Shown: positions 17,508-25,556 of the stretch, one piece after another | Numbering within the stretch: position 1 is the stretch's first letter | Layout of the letters: each line of letters begins with the position of its first letter | Source: an uncultured Flavobacteriales bacterium | GTDB lineage: Bacteria > Bacteroidota > Bacteroidia > Flavobacteriales > Crocinitomicaceae | Reading direction: 5' to 3' | NCBI GenBank assembly: GCA_946482515.1 | Contig: CAMLRS010000003.1 | Span: forward strand, 1-64,000 | DNA: 64,000 nucleotides | The notes under the pieces: generated by a model | What the model saw: the letters and a program-made list of their open reading frames with translations, nothing else | The model's database searches: none | Told to the model about the DNA's origin: nothing | Made by a program: the position numbers and the translations under genes

Positions 17508-18575
17508 ATGAACGAAGACGATTACATCCACGGCAGAGGGGCGCAGGTGAATCCGCACAACCGGTTTTTCAACCAGGAACGCGTGATCGAGCATATTGAA
17601 GGTATTGACGAGCCGGAGGAGTCCGATCCGAAGACCACGTTCATCGAAGTGCACCCGAAAACGATCGTGAACGAAGTCAAAAGTCCGGATGTTGGCCTGG
17701 TCTATTCCCTGAATCCTTACCAGGGTTGCGAACACGGCTGTACGTATTGTTATGCCCGACCAACGCATGAATACTGGGGCTACAGCGCCGGACTCGATTT
17801 CGAGAAAACGATTCTTGTCAAAAAGAACGCGCCGGAATTGCTCGAAGCTACGCTGCGAAAAAAGAAATGGAAGGTCAAAACCATTACCATTTCGGGCAAT
17901 ACGGATTGCTACCAGCCCTGTGAGCGCACTTACGGCATTACGCGACAGCTGCTCGAGATCATGCTCCGGTACCGTCACCCGGTCAGCATCATCACCAAAA
18001 ATGCGCTCATTAACCGTGATATAGATATCCTATCCGAGCTGGCGAAGCTCAACCTCGTGAGTGTGAACCTCAGTATCACCACCCTCGATGAGGAGCTGCG
18101 TCGTAAGCTCGAACCACGAACCGCGACTGCCCGCAGAAAGCTCGAGACGATCGAGAACCTGCGGGCAAACGGTGTGCCGGTTAATGTGATGGTGGCACCT
18201 TTGATACCGGCGATCAACGACCACGAAATTTTTTCCATTGTGGAAGCCGTAGCCAAACGCGGGGCCTTGAGCGCGCATTACCAGGTGGTGCGATTGAACG
18301 GACCGAACGGCCAGATTTTCACCGATTGGGTGACCAAAAACTTTCCCGACAGGGCGTTGAAGGTCCTTAACCAGATCAAGGAAACCCACGGCGGATCGCT
18401 CAGCGACAGTCGTTTTGGGACACGCATGGGTGGCGAAGGCATTTTTGCGCTCAATATCAAACGACAATTCGCACTGGCCCGGCAGCGTTTTTTACCGAAA
18501 GAGCCGTTTCCAAAGCTGCGCAGGGATTTATTCCTGGGGGATTCGGGACAGCTCGACCTGTTTTCGGGGGATTAG
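17508..18575 (+). CDS. PA0069-like radical SAM protein
   Basis: A 355-residue protein with the radical SAM cluster CEHGCTYCYAR (CxxxCxxC, about residues 72-79), preceded by LVYSLNPYQG. Later blocks TISGNTDCYQPCERTYGITR, SIITKNALINRDIDIL and LEPRTATARRKLETIENL are typical of the PA0069 branch, which is related to spore photoproduct lyase-like proteins. It would use S-adenosylmethionine and a 4Fe-4S cluster to start radical chemistry; the substrate is unknown, and a link to DNA repair is only inferred from relatives. Confidence 0.88.
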   Translation: MNEDDYIHGRGAQVNPHNRFFNQERVIEHIEGIDEPEESDPKTTFIEVHPKTIVNEVKSPDVGLVYSLNPYQGCEHGCTYCYARPTHEYWGYSAGLDFEKTILVKKNAPELLEATLRKKKWKVKTITISGNTDCYQPCERTYGITRQLLEIMLRYRHPVSIITKNALINRDIDILSELAKLNLVSVNLSITTLDEELRRKLEPRTATARRKLETIENLRANGVPVNVMVAPLIPAINDHEIFSIVEAVAKRGALSAHYQVVRLNGPNGQIFTDWVTKNFPDRALKVLNQIKETHGGSLSDSRFGTRMGGEGIFALNIKRQFALARQRFLPKEPFPKLRRDLFLGDSGQLDLFSGD

Positions 18576-18689
18576 CTCAAAGAGTAGTGAAATGCGCTTG
18601 CGGTAAAGAACGTTAAATAGCAGGAAAGCCCTTTTTTGCCAATCGGCTAATTGCTAACTTGTGGGAACAAAGCGATAAAAATCAAAGCA

Positions 18690-19058
18690 ATGGAAGAAGA
18701 TTGGACACCAAAAGGAGAAGGCAGCGATTTCGATTCGATGAAAACGTTGACCGATTGCCTGCAATTATTATCCGAGCAGGGATTTAAAGCACAGTTCAAA
18801 GCACACCGTAACGGGCTTGAATCACTGGATACCCATACTTTTTACGGCCCACATGATGTGAAGATTGTCGATTTTTTCCGCTTTGAAGGTGAAACAGATC
18901 CATCCGACAGCAGCATTTTATATGTGATTGAAACCACTTCCGGCGAAAAAGGAACCCTGAGCGATGCTTACGGCGCTTACCAGGAAGTCAAAGTTTCGGA
19001 CTTCATTCGCCAGGTTGAAGATATTCATAAGCAAAGTGCTGGTGACAAACATGAATAG
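18690..19058 (+). CDS. Small conserved protein often mislabelled PRPP synthetase
   Basis: A 122-residue cytoplasmic protein. The blocks FFRFEGETDPSDSSILYVIET and KGTLSDAYGAYQEV match a Bacteroidota family of about 100 residues that databases tend to name phosphoribosylpyrophosphate synthetase, although no PRPP-binding motif or synthetase domain is present. The function is unknown. The stop codon TAG is the first part of a GAGTT-type repeat that follows. Confidence 0.65.
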   Translation: MEEDWTPKGEGSDFDSMKTLTDCLQLLSEQGFKAQFKAHRNGLESLDTHTFYGPHDVKIVDFFRFEGETDPSDSSILYVIETTSGEKGTLSDAYGAYQEVKVSDFIRQVEDIHKQSAGDKHE

Positions 19059-19385
19059 TTGGAAGTTGCGAGTTACTAGTTAGGAGTTGATGAATTATGG
19101 GTTGATGGGGCAATCTAACTCTGCTAAACTAAGAAATCCTGATGTCTCATCTTTGTCCAATACAACGATTTGATAATCAATATCAAATAGCGTGTTTGTC
19201 CTATCGCTGTCTCCTTCCGAATTCTTCCATCAAAAACCTGCTTGCCGCAGGCAGGTTCAACATCAAAAATTTCTTGACGTCCTGAAACCTGTCTGCCGAC
19301 AGGCAGGTCTTAAAGTTATGCCGTCCAGCTCCTAACTCTCTAACTCATCAACTCTAAAACTCTATAACTTATTATTAACTCGCCA
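19056..19385. repeat. Composite intergenic repeat region
   Basis: About 316 bases without a gene. It holds GAGTT words at the left (gttggaagttgcgagtt) facing AACTC words at the right (aactcatcaactctaaaac), and inside them two small palindromes, CCTGCTTGCCGCAGGCAGG-like at about 19228 and CCTGTCTGCCGACAGGCAGG-like at about 19288. The right arm continues into the last codons of the AraC-type gene, supplying its final Ala-Ser and stop. Confidence 0.75.
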
Positions 19386-19935
19386 GCTGACTCCTCACAT
19401 GCGCCGCACGCCGGGCTTTAAAGAGGGAAGGAGGGAAGCCGGTAATTTTCTTGAACTGGTTGGACAAATGCGCCACGCTACTGTAATGCAGTCGGTAGGC
19501 AATTTCCGTGATGGTGAGATCTTCGTAGAGGATCATTTCTTTGACGCGCTCGATTTTGTTAGCGATCACGTATTGTTCGATCGTAATTCCTTCCTGGTCG
19601 GAGAACAGGTTGGCAATGTACGTGTAATCGTGATCGAGCAGCGCGCTCAGGTAACAGGAGAATTTGGTTTTGGGAGTGTCTTCGGGATTGTTGATCATTT
19701 CAAGTATGGCATTTTTGACACGTTCGATGAGAATACGTTTTTTGTCCTCGACCAGCTGCAGCCCGAATTGCTGAATAGCATATTTGAATTCGTCGTATTG
19801 AGCGAGCGATAATTTTTCGTCGAGCTCTACCTCACCGATTTTCACCTTGACATTGTAAAATCCAAGACGTTCGAGCTCTTCACGTACCAGCACCTTACAG
19901 CGCTCACAGATCATGTTTTTGATTATCAGTTTCAT
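19375..19935 (-). CDS. AraC-type regulator with metal-binding-like N-terminus
   Basis: A 186-residue DNA-binding protein. The start MKLIIKNMICERCKVLVREEL carries a CxxC resembling heavy-metal-associated domains; the following VKVKIGEVELDE and FKYAIQQFGLQLVED complete a small ferredoxin-like fold (about 1-65). The rest is a two-helix-turn-helix AraC domain with TITEIAYRLHYSSVAHLSNQFKKITGFPPSLFK. Metal control of target genes is a reasonable inference; the targets are not evident from neighbours. Confidence 0.85.
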   Translation of the reverse strand: MKLIIKNMICERCKVLVREELERLGFYNVKVKIGEVELDEKLSLAQYDEFKYAIQQFGLQLVEDKKRILIERVKNAILEMINNPEDTPKTKFSCYLSALLDHDYTYIANLFSDQEGITIEQYVIANKIERVKEMILYEDLTITEIAYRLHYSSVAHLSNQFKKITGFPPSLFKARRAAHVRSQLAS

Positions 19936-20096
19936 ACTTCCTTCGTTGTCGGTTTAATTCGTTGTCGGTCTAAAGTGTCAAAGAAGGTGGCCGGTTTTTG
20001 ATCAGCTCCTATGAAGTTACGGCTGCGATAAACAATTTGTCGAACGGTGTAAACTCTTTTTAACAGAAAAAAACCGCTCGAGCTGACAGGTTGAAA

Positions 20097-20130
20097 AAGA
20101 AACAGCATGAACGAATCCATGCTGTTTCTT
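20097..20130 (-). terminator. Terminator after the PA2169-like gene
   Basis: The 14-base arms AAAGAAACAGCATG and CATGCTGTTTCTTT are separated by an 8-base loop, with T-rich flanks on both strands, so it may work in both directions. It lies 33 bases past the stop at 20164. Confidence 0.85.
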
Positions 20131-20163
20131 TTGTTTCAGGTGTTTATGATCATTTGATGTCGT

Positions 20164-20622
20164 TTAGTCATTTTTTGCTGCCTCGCGCATTTGTTTGATC
20201 TTGTCGTGCCCGGCTTTGATCTTGGAATATTGCTCGCTTACCATAGGCTTAAGATCGTCGGATAAGCTGTCGCTGTCCAATTCGGATTCGTAGGTTTTCA
20301 CGGCTACGTCTTCACCGAACTCGCACGATGAAAGAATGGCTTTCCGGTCTTTGCCGGCGAGCGCTGCTTTTACGTCCATCCAGGCGCGGTAGAATTTACC
20401 CGAAACGGTGGTGCCTTCAACCGGCGTTCCGCCCAGTCGGGTTACTTCCTGGGATAATTCCCGACGGCAATCCTGGCTGGTTTGCATCATTTCGGAAAAC
20501 ACTTCCTTCAGATCGGATTCATTGGTTTCCTTGGCTGCTGTCAGGTATCCCTGGATGCGATCGTTGTTGATCTGGATGAGATTGTTCAGACCCTCAATGG
20601 TCGTTGCTGTTGTTGTTTCCAT
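20164..20622 (-). CDS. PA2169-like four-helix-bundle protein
   Basis: A 152-residue soluble helical protein (ferritin-like bundle, DUF2383 type). Helices include IEGLNNLIQINNDRIQGYLTAA, LKEVFSEMMQTSQDCRRELSQEV, FYRAWMDVKAALAG and DDLKPMVSEQYSKIKAGHDKIKQM. Such proteins are often found with stress proteins in this phylum. The gene follows the DUF4142 gene with a 34-base gap and probably shares its transcript. No metal-ligand set of classic ferritins is clear. Confidence 0.85.
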   Translation of the reverse strand: METTTATTIEGLNNLIQINNDRIQGYLTAAKETNESDLKEVFSEMMQTSQDCRRELSQEVTRLGGTPVEGTTVSGKFYRAWMDVKAALAGKDRKAILSSCEFGEDVAVKTYESELDSDSLSDDLKPMVSEQYSKIKAGHDKIKQMREAAKND

Positions 20623-20656
20623 ATCGCTGTTTGTTTTATCGTTTGACTTCTGAAGG

Positions 20657-21250
20657 TTATTTCTTTTTGGCCTTGCAGAGCTCCTCGCATTTCTTGGATT
20701 CGTCGAGGTGCATTTGCAGGGAAGGAATAGCGGAAGAAGCCCAGTTGCGGATGTCGGCATCGTTGGCGTCATTAGCGGCTTTTTCGAACTTGTCGATCGC
20801 ACGCTTGTGTCCTTTCACCATCATGTCGCAATAAGCTTCATCGAATTCCTTACCGGATTTTTCGTTCAGCTTATTATAGGCGTCCATCACATCTTCAGGT
20901 AAAGACGATGGCAGCGTTACCATTTTGTTTTCGGCCAGTGTTTTCAGCGATTCGAACGATTTGGAATGTTCTTCCTCCATCATTTTACCGAGTGCTTTCA
21001 CTTCAGCCATGGAGCCTTTTTGCTGAGCCAGCTCGCCGAGCTTGATCTCTTCCATGTTTATCGTGGCTGCTTCGACCAGGAAGTCGGCGTCCTTCTCGTT
21101 TTTGCGGTCATCGAAGTTCTCTTCGTTGATTTCTTCGGCCACTTTAGCCGGATCCTCTTCGGCGCCACCGCCACAGGCGGCCAGGGCCATCACGCCGAAG
21201 CTCAGCAAAGCTGTATGCATCCAGCGATTTGTCAATTTTACCTTTTTCAT
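20657..21250 (-). CDS. DUF4142 lipoprotein
   Basis: A 197-residue lipoprotein (lipobox ALAACG) followed by a four-helix DUF4142 domain: DADFLVEAATINMEEIKLGELAQQ, VKALGKMMEEEHSKSFESLKTLAE, YNKLNEKSGKEFDEAYCDMMVKGHKRAIDKFEKAA and IPSLQMHLDESKK. The His residues in the helices are typical of the family. It acts in the envelope; stress protection is assumed for relatives but not proven. It leads a two-gene unit with the PA2169-like gene. Confidence 0.88.
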   Translation of the reverse strand: MKKVKLTNRWMHTALLSFGVMALAACGGGAEEDPAKVAEEINEENFDDRKNEKDADFLVEAATINMEEIKLGELAQQKGSMAEVKALGKMMEEEHSKSFESLKTLAENKMVTLPSSLPEDVMDAYNKLNEKSGKEFDEAYCDMMVKGHKRAIDKFEKAANDANDADIRNWASSAIPSLQMHLDESKKCEELCKAKKK

Positions 21251-21664
21251 ATCAATTGTTTTTGTTAGAAATTGTAAAGCCCTGTTGTCGGACTGTCTGA
21301 AGTAAATTTGCTGACGATTGCATCAAAGCCTGTTACATTACTTTTCAAAAGCTTACAGTATTCCCACTTTTTAGAAAAATTGGATGAATACAACTGCATA
21401 TCGCCCAAAGAAATAGGTGTTGCTAGGTGTCTGTGAACTGGCCGTTCCTCTTTTGTGTAGTCTCGTCCTCCTGAGGCGGACGGGACGCTTTCAACTATGC
21501 TAGTGCATCATAATTACCTTTTGTGCCGTTGTCAAAGATCCGCCGAAGGAGGATGGTGAAAAAATAACCGCGTTGTGATCCTGTTTTCACCAAAAAAATA
21601 AAGTGGATGAATTCCGAGAAACTCATCCACTTTACCTAGCCGTTAATCGGTAGAAACAAGATGG
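21251..21664. other. Non-coding gap with terminator
   Basis: About 410 bases without a gene between the DUF4142 gene and a disordered-protein gene. Apart from the terminator at 21592-21636 I see only AT-rich DNA that must hold the DUF4142 promoter, and a short CCGCC-rich stretch at about 21470. Confidence 0.5.
21592..21636 (-). terminator. Terminator after the disordered-protein gene
   Basis: The arms AAAGTGGATGA and TCATCCACTTT enclose a short loop and are followed on the minus strand by a run of seven T after an A. It lies about 30 bases past the stop at 21665. Confidence 0.85.
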
Positions 21665-22069
21665 CTATTCGCTGAACTTTGAACTGTCATCGATTGTTCC
21701 TTTCGTATCGGAACGCTTTTGCTCTTTTGTCGGGTCAGCTACCGGTGTTTTACGCTCGCGCTCTTCTTTGCGGAGCGGAACTTCCGGGATCACATTATCG
21801 ACATTTTTCATACTGTTTGGATCGCCGGGTTTCTGACGATCATTCCCGCTTTGCTGTCCTTCGCGACGACTATCAAAATCGGGATGTTCACTGCGGCCCT
21901 GGTTTCCGGCATTGGTCGGATTCCTGTCGCGATCGATATTTGTGATAGGCTCGCGCTGGCCGCCGTAAGGATTCTTTTCCCCTTCATGTTCCGGTTTATA
22001 ACCAGGTTGTTGCTGACCGGGCTGATGAGGAGGATTTTGTCCTTTCCTGTCATTTTGTTGCTGTGTCAT
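21665..22069 (-). CDS. Hydrophilic, disordered protein
   Basis: A 134-residue protein with almost no hydrophobic core, rich in Gln, Pro, Gly, Asp, Arg and Lys (QPGQQQPGYKPEHEGEK, SRREGQQSGNDRQKPGD). It has no signal peptide or known domain. The composition recalls desiccation- or stress-type hydrophilins. It sits in a run of minus-strand genes with DUF4142 and PA2169-type proteins, which fits a stress role, but this is inference. Its own terminator suggests a discrete transcript. Confidence 0.6.
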   Translation of the reverse strand: MTQQQNDRKGQNPPHQPGQQQPGYKPEHEGEKNPYGGQREPITNIDRDRNPTNAGNQGRSEHPDFDSRREGQQSGNDRQKPGDPNSMKNVDNVIPEVPLRKEERERKTPVADPTKEQKRSDTKGTIDDSSKFSE

Positions 22070-22109
22070 ACCGTTTGGTTTAATTTGTCGTGTTTAGGGC
22101 AGGACAGGT

Positions 22110-22256
22110 TTAACGACGATCCATGTTTTTGTCACGTCCTGCATCCTTGTTGGTGTCAGTTTTGTGACTGCGCTCGTCTGCAGTACGTGTAGATTTGTCC
22201 GTTGTTGGTTTTTTCTGAGTGCTTCCGCCTCTGTTGTCTGCTTGTTTCGTTGCCAT
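22110..22256 (-). CDS. 48-residue charged small protein
   Basis: A short basic, disordered protein (MATKQADNRGG, KKPTTDKSTRTADERSHK, DAGRDKNMDRR). It is placed 40 bases upstream of the larger disordered protein gene and has similar composition, so the two are probably one stress-related unit. No family is recognised. The start is the only in-frame ATG near the coding-like stretch. Confidence 0.5.
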   Translation of the reverse strand: MATKQADNRGGSTQKKPTTDKSTRTADERSHKTDTNKDAGRDKNMDRR

Positions 22257-22398
22257 GACAATAAGTTTTAAAAAGTTTATATCACAAATCTCGCGAAGTT
22301 GCTTCCCCGACACTTTACATAATTGTCGGCGAGGCTTGCAGTATTCCTACTTTTTAACGCTTTGTTTCTTAAAAAACTGAAAAAATCCCCGGTATCAT

Positions 22399-22406
22399 TA
22401 CCTTTG
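22399..22406 (+). promoter_or_regulatory. Candidate -7 box of the TPR-like gene
   Basis: TACCTTTG fits TAnnTTTG exactly and ends four bases before the ATG at 22411, again implying a nearly leaderless message. Confidence 0.45.
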
Positions 22407-22410
22407 GGAT

Positions 22411-22839
22411 ATGCTCTTCGATACCAATAATCCTATAGTAAAGCGCTGCACGGAAGGCATGGAAATGGAACATCTGTTTCGGACCGAAGAAGCCGCTGCG
22501 CTATTTCTGGAAGCCTGGGAAATGGCTGTGACCGATGAAGAGAAATGTATAGCAGCACATTATGTAGCACGTCATGCGGGAAGCGTGGAAAAGAAACTGG
22601 AATGGGATCTTCGGGCGCTTAGCTATGGTGAACAAGCAGAAGAGCATCGGGCGAACCTGCTTTTGCCTTCCTTGTTGCTGAATGTCGCGAAAGGCTATGA
22701 AGACGTGCTGGATTTCAAAGCGGCACTTGAAAGCTATAACCGCGCGAAAGAAGTGGCAACGCAATTACCCGACGATGGCTACGGTCAAATGACCAGGGCC
22801 GGTATTGCCGCCGGATTGGAACGCATGACAAATGCATAA
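22411..22839 (+). CDS. TPR-like helical protein
   Basis: A 142-residue cytoplasmic protein of paired helices resembling tetratricopeptide repeats (LFRTEEAAALFLEAWEMA, EEKCIAAHYVARHAG, LLPSLLLNVAKGYEDVLDFKAALESYNRAKEVATQL). It is probably an interaction protein of unknown partner. The final two residues (Asn-Ala) and the TAA stop are encoded by the ATGCATAATTC-type repeat that begins here, so the original C-terminus may have been altered by the repeat. Confidence 0.65.
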   Translation: MLFDTNNPIVKRCTEGMEMEHLFRTEEAAALFLEAWEMAVTDEEKCIAAHYVARHAGSVEKKLEWDLRALSYGEQAEEHRANLLLPSLLLNVAKGYEDVLDFKAALESYNRAKEVATQLPDDGYGQMTRAGIAAGLERMTNA

Positions 22840-22862
22840 TTCAGAATGCATAACTATGAATT
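22831..22862. repeat. ATGCATAATTC-type repeat, left of ywbE
   Basis: aatgcataattcagaatgca continues as taactatgaatt. It overlaps the end of the TPR-like gene and reaches the stop of the YwbE-like gene. A matching inverted arm lies on the other side of that gene at 23092-23110. Confidence 0.75.
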
Positions 22863-23052
22863 AGTCTAGTATTTCCTGAACTCTCCCAACAAGACGGTCT
22901 TCTGTTATGATCTTAATCCCGTGCGGATGTGTCGGTGATTTCGTCAAAATACTTTTCACGACCCCTTCAGTGAGCTCGCCTGTGCGCTGATGGTGTTTTT
23001 GAATAAACGCCACCAGCATTCCTTGCTTGAGATCTTTTCGTTCTGGTTTCAT
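22861..23052 (-). CDS. YwbE family protein
   Basis: A 63-residue cytoplasmic protein matching YwbE/DUF2196: DLKQGMLVAFIQKHHQRTGELTEGVVK, then SPTHPHGIKIITEDRLVGRVQEIL. It is a small SH3-like beta barrel of unknown function, at usual length. The gene is bracketed by two inverted arms of the ATGCATAATTC repeat family. Confidence 0.9.
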   Translation of the reverse strand: MKPERKDLKQGMLVAFIQKHHQRTGELTEGVVKSILTKSPTHPHGIKIITEDRLVGRVQEILD

Positions 23053-23091
23053 ATAACAATGATCCGCCTCCGGACATAACGATGCATTCTG

Positions 23092-23110
23092 AATTCTGAA
23101 TTGTCAATTG
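23092..23110. repeat. ATGCATAATTC-type repeat, right of ywbE
   Basis: atgcattctgaattctgaa is in inverted orientation to the arm at 22831 and lies 38 bases upstream of the YwbE start. It runs up to the stop codon of the SRPBCC gene at 23104 and overlaps it. Confidence 0.7.
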
Positions 23111-23523
23111 GATTCTGCGTAGGTTTTAAAATTATTCAGGATCGCCTGCCAGCCGTCGCGCTGCATATCAATCGGATTCATGGTTTCGGCATCGAAGGTT
23201 TCGGTTACTTTGGTTGCATTGCCTTCATTTTCGAATGCGATCTGCACTTTCCGGCCGTCACCCAGCGTATAACCGATCGACTTGTTTTGCTGAATATCGT
23301 CGTAAACACCACTGAAATCGAACCCGAAGCTGCCGTCTTTGGCCTCCATGCGGTAAAGGAACGAGCCTCCCGATCGCAGATCGTTTTCAGCTACCGGCGT
23401 ATGCCAGTCCTCTGAAGCACTGTTCCATTTCGTAACATGCTCCGGCGTGTTCCAGAGATCCCATACTTTTTCTACAGGTGCATTAACGGTGGTCGATATC
23501 GTGATGCTTGTCTTTGTTCCCAT
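23104..23523 (-). CDS. SRPBCC (AHSA1-like) protein
   Basis: A 139-residue protein with the START/AHSA1-like opening ITISTTVNAPVEKVWDLWNTPEHVTKWN, middle strands GGSFLYRMEAKDGSFGFDFSG and VTETFDAE, and C-terminal helix GWQAILNNFKTYAES. The fold forms a hydrophobic pocket for lipophilic ligands. It probably has its own promoter. A second SRPBCC gene of the same type is at 36876-37319. Confidence 0.9.
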   Translation of the reverse strand: MGTKTSITISTTVNAPVEKVWDLWNTPEHVTKWNSASEDWHTPVAENDLRSGGSFLYRMEAKDGSFGFDFSGVYDDIQQNKSIGYTLGDGRKVQIAFENEGNATKVTETFDAETMNPIDMQRDGWQAILNNFKTYAESN

Positions 23524-23599
23524 GATCTGAAAAATTGCGTTTCACCAAAAATACAGGAATTGCCCCTGCATTTCAAACGTTTTACAGCCGGAATTTCGA

Positions 23600-24010
23600 T
23601 CAGGTTATTCGCGTAATCGTTAGCGTAATGGAGCCAGAGTTATTCTCGTAGCGACCGAATCCAAGAACATCGTTTGCAAAACAAACCAGCTCGCCGTCTT
23701 TTTCAGGCCGGAAATCGTCTTTAAACGTACCTATCCTGAAATAAGTCGAGCGATCCTTTCCGATAGAACCCAGCAAGGCGAACCATTTCACCATCGGCAT
23801 CCGGAAGAATGGTTTCAATAAGAAAAGATGGGCCATTGTGCGGCCATCGGCGGTAAACGGAGCGAGCTTGGCGTCTATCCAGGTCTGTTCCTTCGGCAGC
23901 ACCTCAAAACGGTAAACGGCACCTTTCCGCAGCATCAGCCCGGTTTGATACCAGGGATTATCCGCAGGAACGGTACGTGTTACCGGTACATTTAACGGTA
24001 ATTCTTCCAT
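23600..24010 (-). CDS. LecA-like carbohydrate-binding domain protein
   Basis: A 136-residue protein without signal peptide. The layout, with TGLMLRKGAVYRFEV and WIDAKLAPFTADGRT near the start and KDGELVCFANDV then YENNSGSITLTITRI at the end, resembles PA-IL (LecA)-type sugar-binding beta sandwiches, where the ND and NNSGS segments bind calcium and galactose. It is the last gene of a three-gene unit, two bases after the lipase gene. It may target or dock the lipase; this is inference. Confidence 0.6.
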   Translation of the reverse strand: MEELPLNVPVTRTVPADNPWYQTGLMLRKGAVYRFEVLPKEQTWIDAKLAPFTADGRTMAHLFLLKPFFRMPMVKWFALLGSIGKDRSTYFRIGTFKDDFRPEKDGELVCFANDVLGFGRYENNSGSITLTITRIT

Positions 24011-24012
24011 TA

Positions 24013-25545
24013 TTAAGCGTTGAGAAAATGCTCAATTTCATTGCGGGATTCCACCAGCATCCACGCCGACAGGTTGGAAGCCAGGTGCGCCTGTTCGATG
24101 TTCAGATCGACGAGGTACGGGAAGTTTTCCATGAACGTATTGAAATGCGGAAAATCTTTCCCGAAATCATTGTTTTCAAGCTTCACCTTGATCTCATACG
24201 GCAGCGTTTTCTTCCAGTCTTCCGGCAGGGAATTGTAGACCCAGCAAACATCAACTTCCCATCCACCTGTGATATCATGGTGACTGTTGTCAACCACATG
24301 GTAGCGGCCAACGTGAACCGTAGGTTTGCCCACTTGTTGCTTTCGGAACAGGCTTTCTGCAACTTCCAGGAATTGGTTCTGACTATTATCGAACACAATG
24401 TTTTTGTCGAAATCGTGATCGCCGTACTGGTTTTTCAGCTTTTTGAACAAAGCAGGAATGGAGCTCGAGAGATCGTACTCGTCTGTGCCGGTTTTTGTGA
24501 TCAGTGTTTTACCATTAATGAAAACAATGATCTTGGCCACTTTCCGTCGTAACAACGGCATAATGCCGAGGTTTTCAAGCAATCCACCATCGCCGAAATC
24601 GTAGGTTTTCCCGCGGAGCTGATCGCCCTGGGCCAATGGTGACCAGTAGCTGAAATTTGGGAAGATCTGCGGCAGGACGACCGATCTGCGGAAAAAATCG
24701 GCAGGTGCGGCACCGCTGGAACCGAGCATGTCGGAAATCGTCAGACGGCGGCGATCGAGTCGTACTTGTCTGTAAGGACCTTCTGAGCCGGCTTCCGGAG
24801 CATCAGAATCAAAACCGTGTGGTTCGATGAAACCACCGCCGATATCGAATTTCTGGTGCGCTCCGGCGCGTGGATACAGCTTCCGGATGCCGCAATACAG
24901 CGGTGTCATCTCAAATGGAATGCGCAGCTCGACAGACCGCAAAATAGTGGTATTTACAATCAGGTAAGGGCGATTGCGTTCCGAAACGGTATAAAAATCA
25001 TCGTACGTAAGCCGTTCGTTGCGTTGCAGGATTTCACCCAGCGTTTCGTCGTTCAGCGTGAAAAAGCTGTTGCTGTTGAGCAGGAAGCGGTTGAGGAAAA
25101 TATCACCTATGATCCGGGAGAATAGCTCATCACCTTTAAAAATGTTGCCGGTAATGTGTTTGAAGATACCTGAGTCGGCGATAGCTGTAGCCAGCGATTT
25201 CGGATCTTCGCTGCGAATATCCCCGAGCGTAAGAGCTGATGGATCCTTGTACACACCGAGAAACTCGTCGTCTTCGATGGAAGAGTCGAGGAAAATGTAT
25301 GGCGTTAATCCCCAGGTTCCTCCTGAAACAGATGAGCAGTAACGGAACTGATCGAGCAGACCGAGGTGTTTCAAAGCCCGCAGCTGTCCCAATGTGAGGG
25401 AAGCAGAGCGCGTTCCGCCGCCTGAGAATGCAAGTCCCCAGTTTTGCCGACCGGCAATTGCCGGGATCGTTGTTTCAGGATAGACAAAATCTGCCGCATT
25501 GCCGGGAATGACTTTTGCGTGTACGTATTTGGAATTGGTTGCCAT
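24013..25545 (-). CDS. Patatin/cPLA2-like phospholipase
   Basis: A 510-residue protein with the oxyanion glycine loop GLAFSGGGTRSASL (about 37-50), nucleophile box SSVSGGTWG (GxSxG type, Ser about residue 73) and the catalytic Asp box DFGDGGLLENLG, so the Ser-Asp dyad is complete. It would cleave acyl chains from phospholipids. There is no signal peptide. It lies between a membrane protein gene (11-base gap) and a lectin-like gene (2-base gap), an arrangement suggesting a membrane-acting effector or defence system. Confidence 0.85.
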   Translation of the reverse strand: MATNSKYVHAKVIPGNAADFVYPETTIPAIAGRQNWGLAFSGGGTRSASLTLGQLRALKHLGLLDQFRYCSSVSGGTWGLTPYIFLDSSIEDDEFLGVYKDPSALTLGDIRSEDPKSLATAIADSGIFKHITGNIFKGDELFSRIIGDIFLNRFLLNSNSFFTLNDETLGEILQRNERLTYDDFYTVSERNRPYLIVNTTILRSVELRIPFEMTPLYCGIRKLYPRAGAHQKFDIGGGFIEPHGFDSDAPEAGSEGPYRQVRLDRRRLTISDMLGSSGAAPADFFRRSVVLPQIFPNFSYWSPLAQGDQLRGKTYDFGDGGLLENLGIMPLLRRKVAKIIVFINGKTLITKTGTDEYDLSSSIPALFKKLKNQYGDHDFDKNIVFDNSQNQFLEVAESLFRKQQVGKPTVHVGRYHVVDNSHHDITGGWEVDVCWVYNSLPEDWKKTLPYEIKVKLENNDFGKDFPHFNTFMENFPYLVDLNIEQAHLASNLSAWMLVESRNEIEHFLNA

Positions 25546-25556
25546 AATGTGACTGA

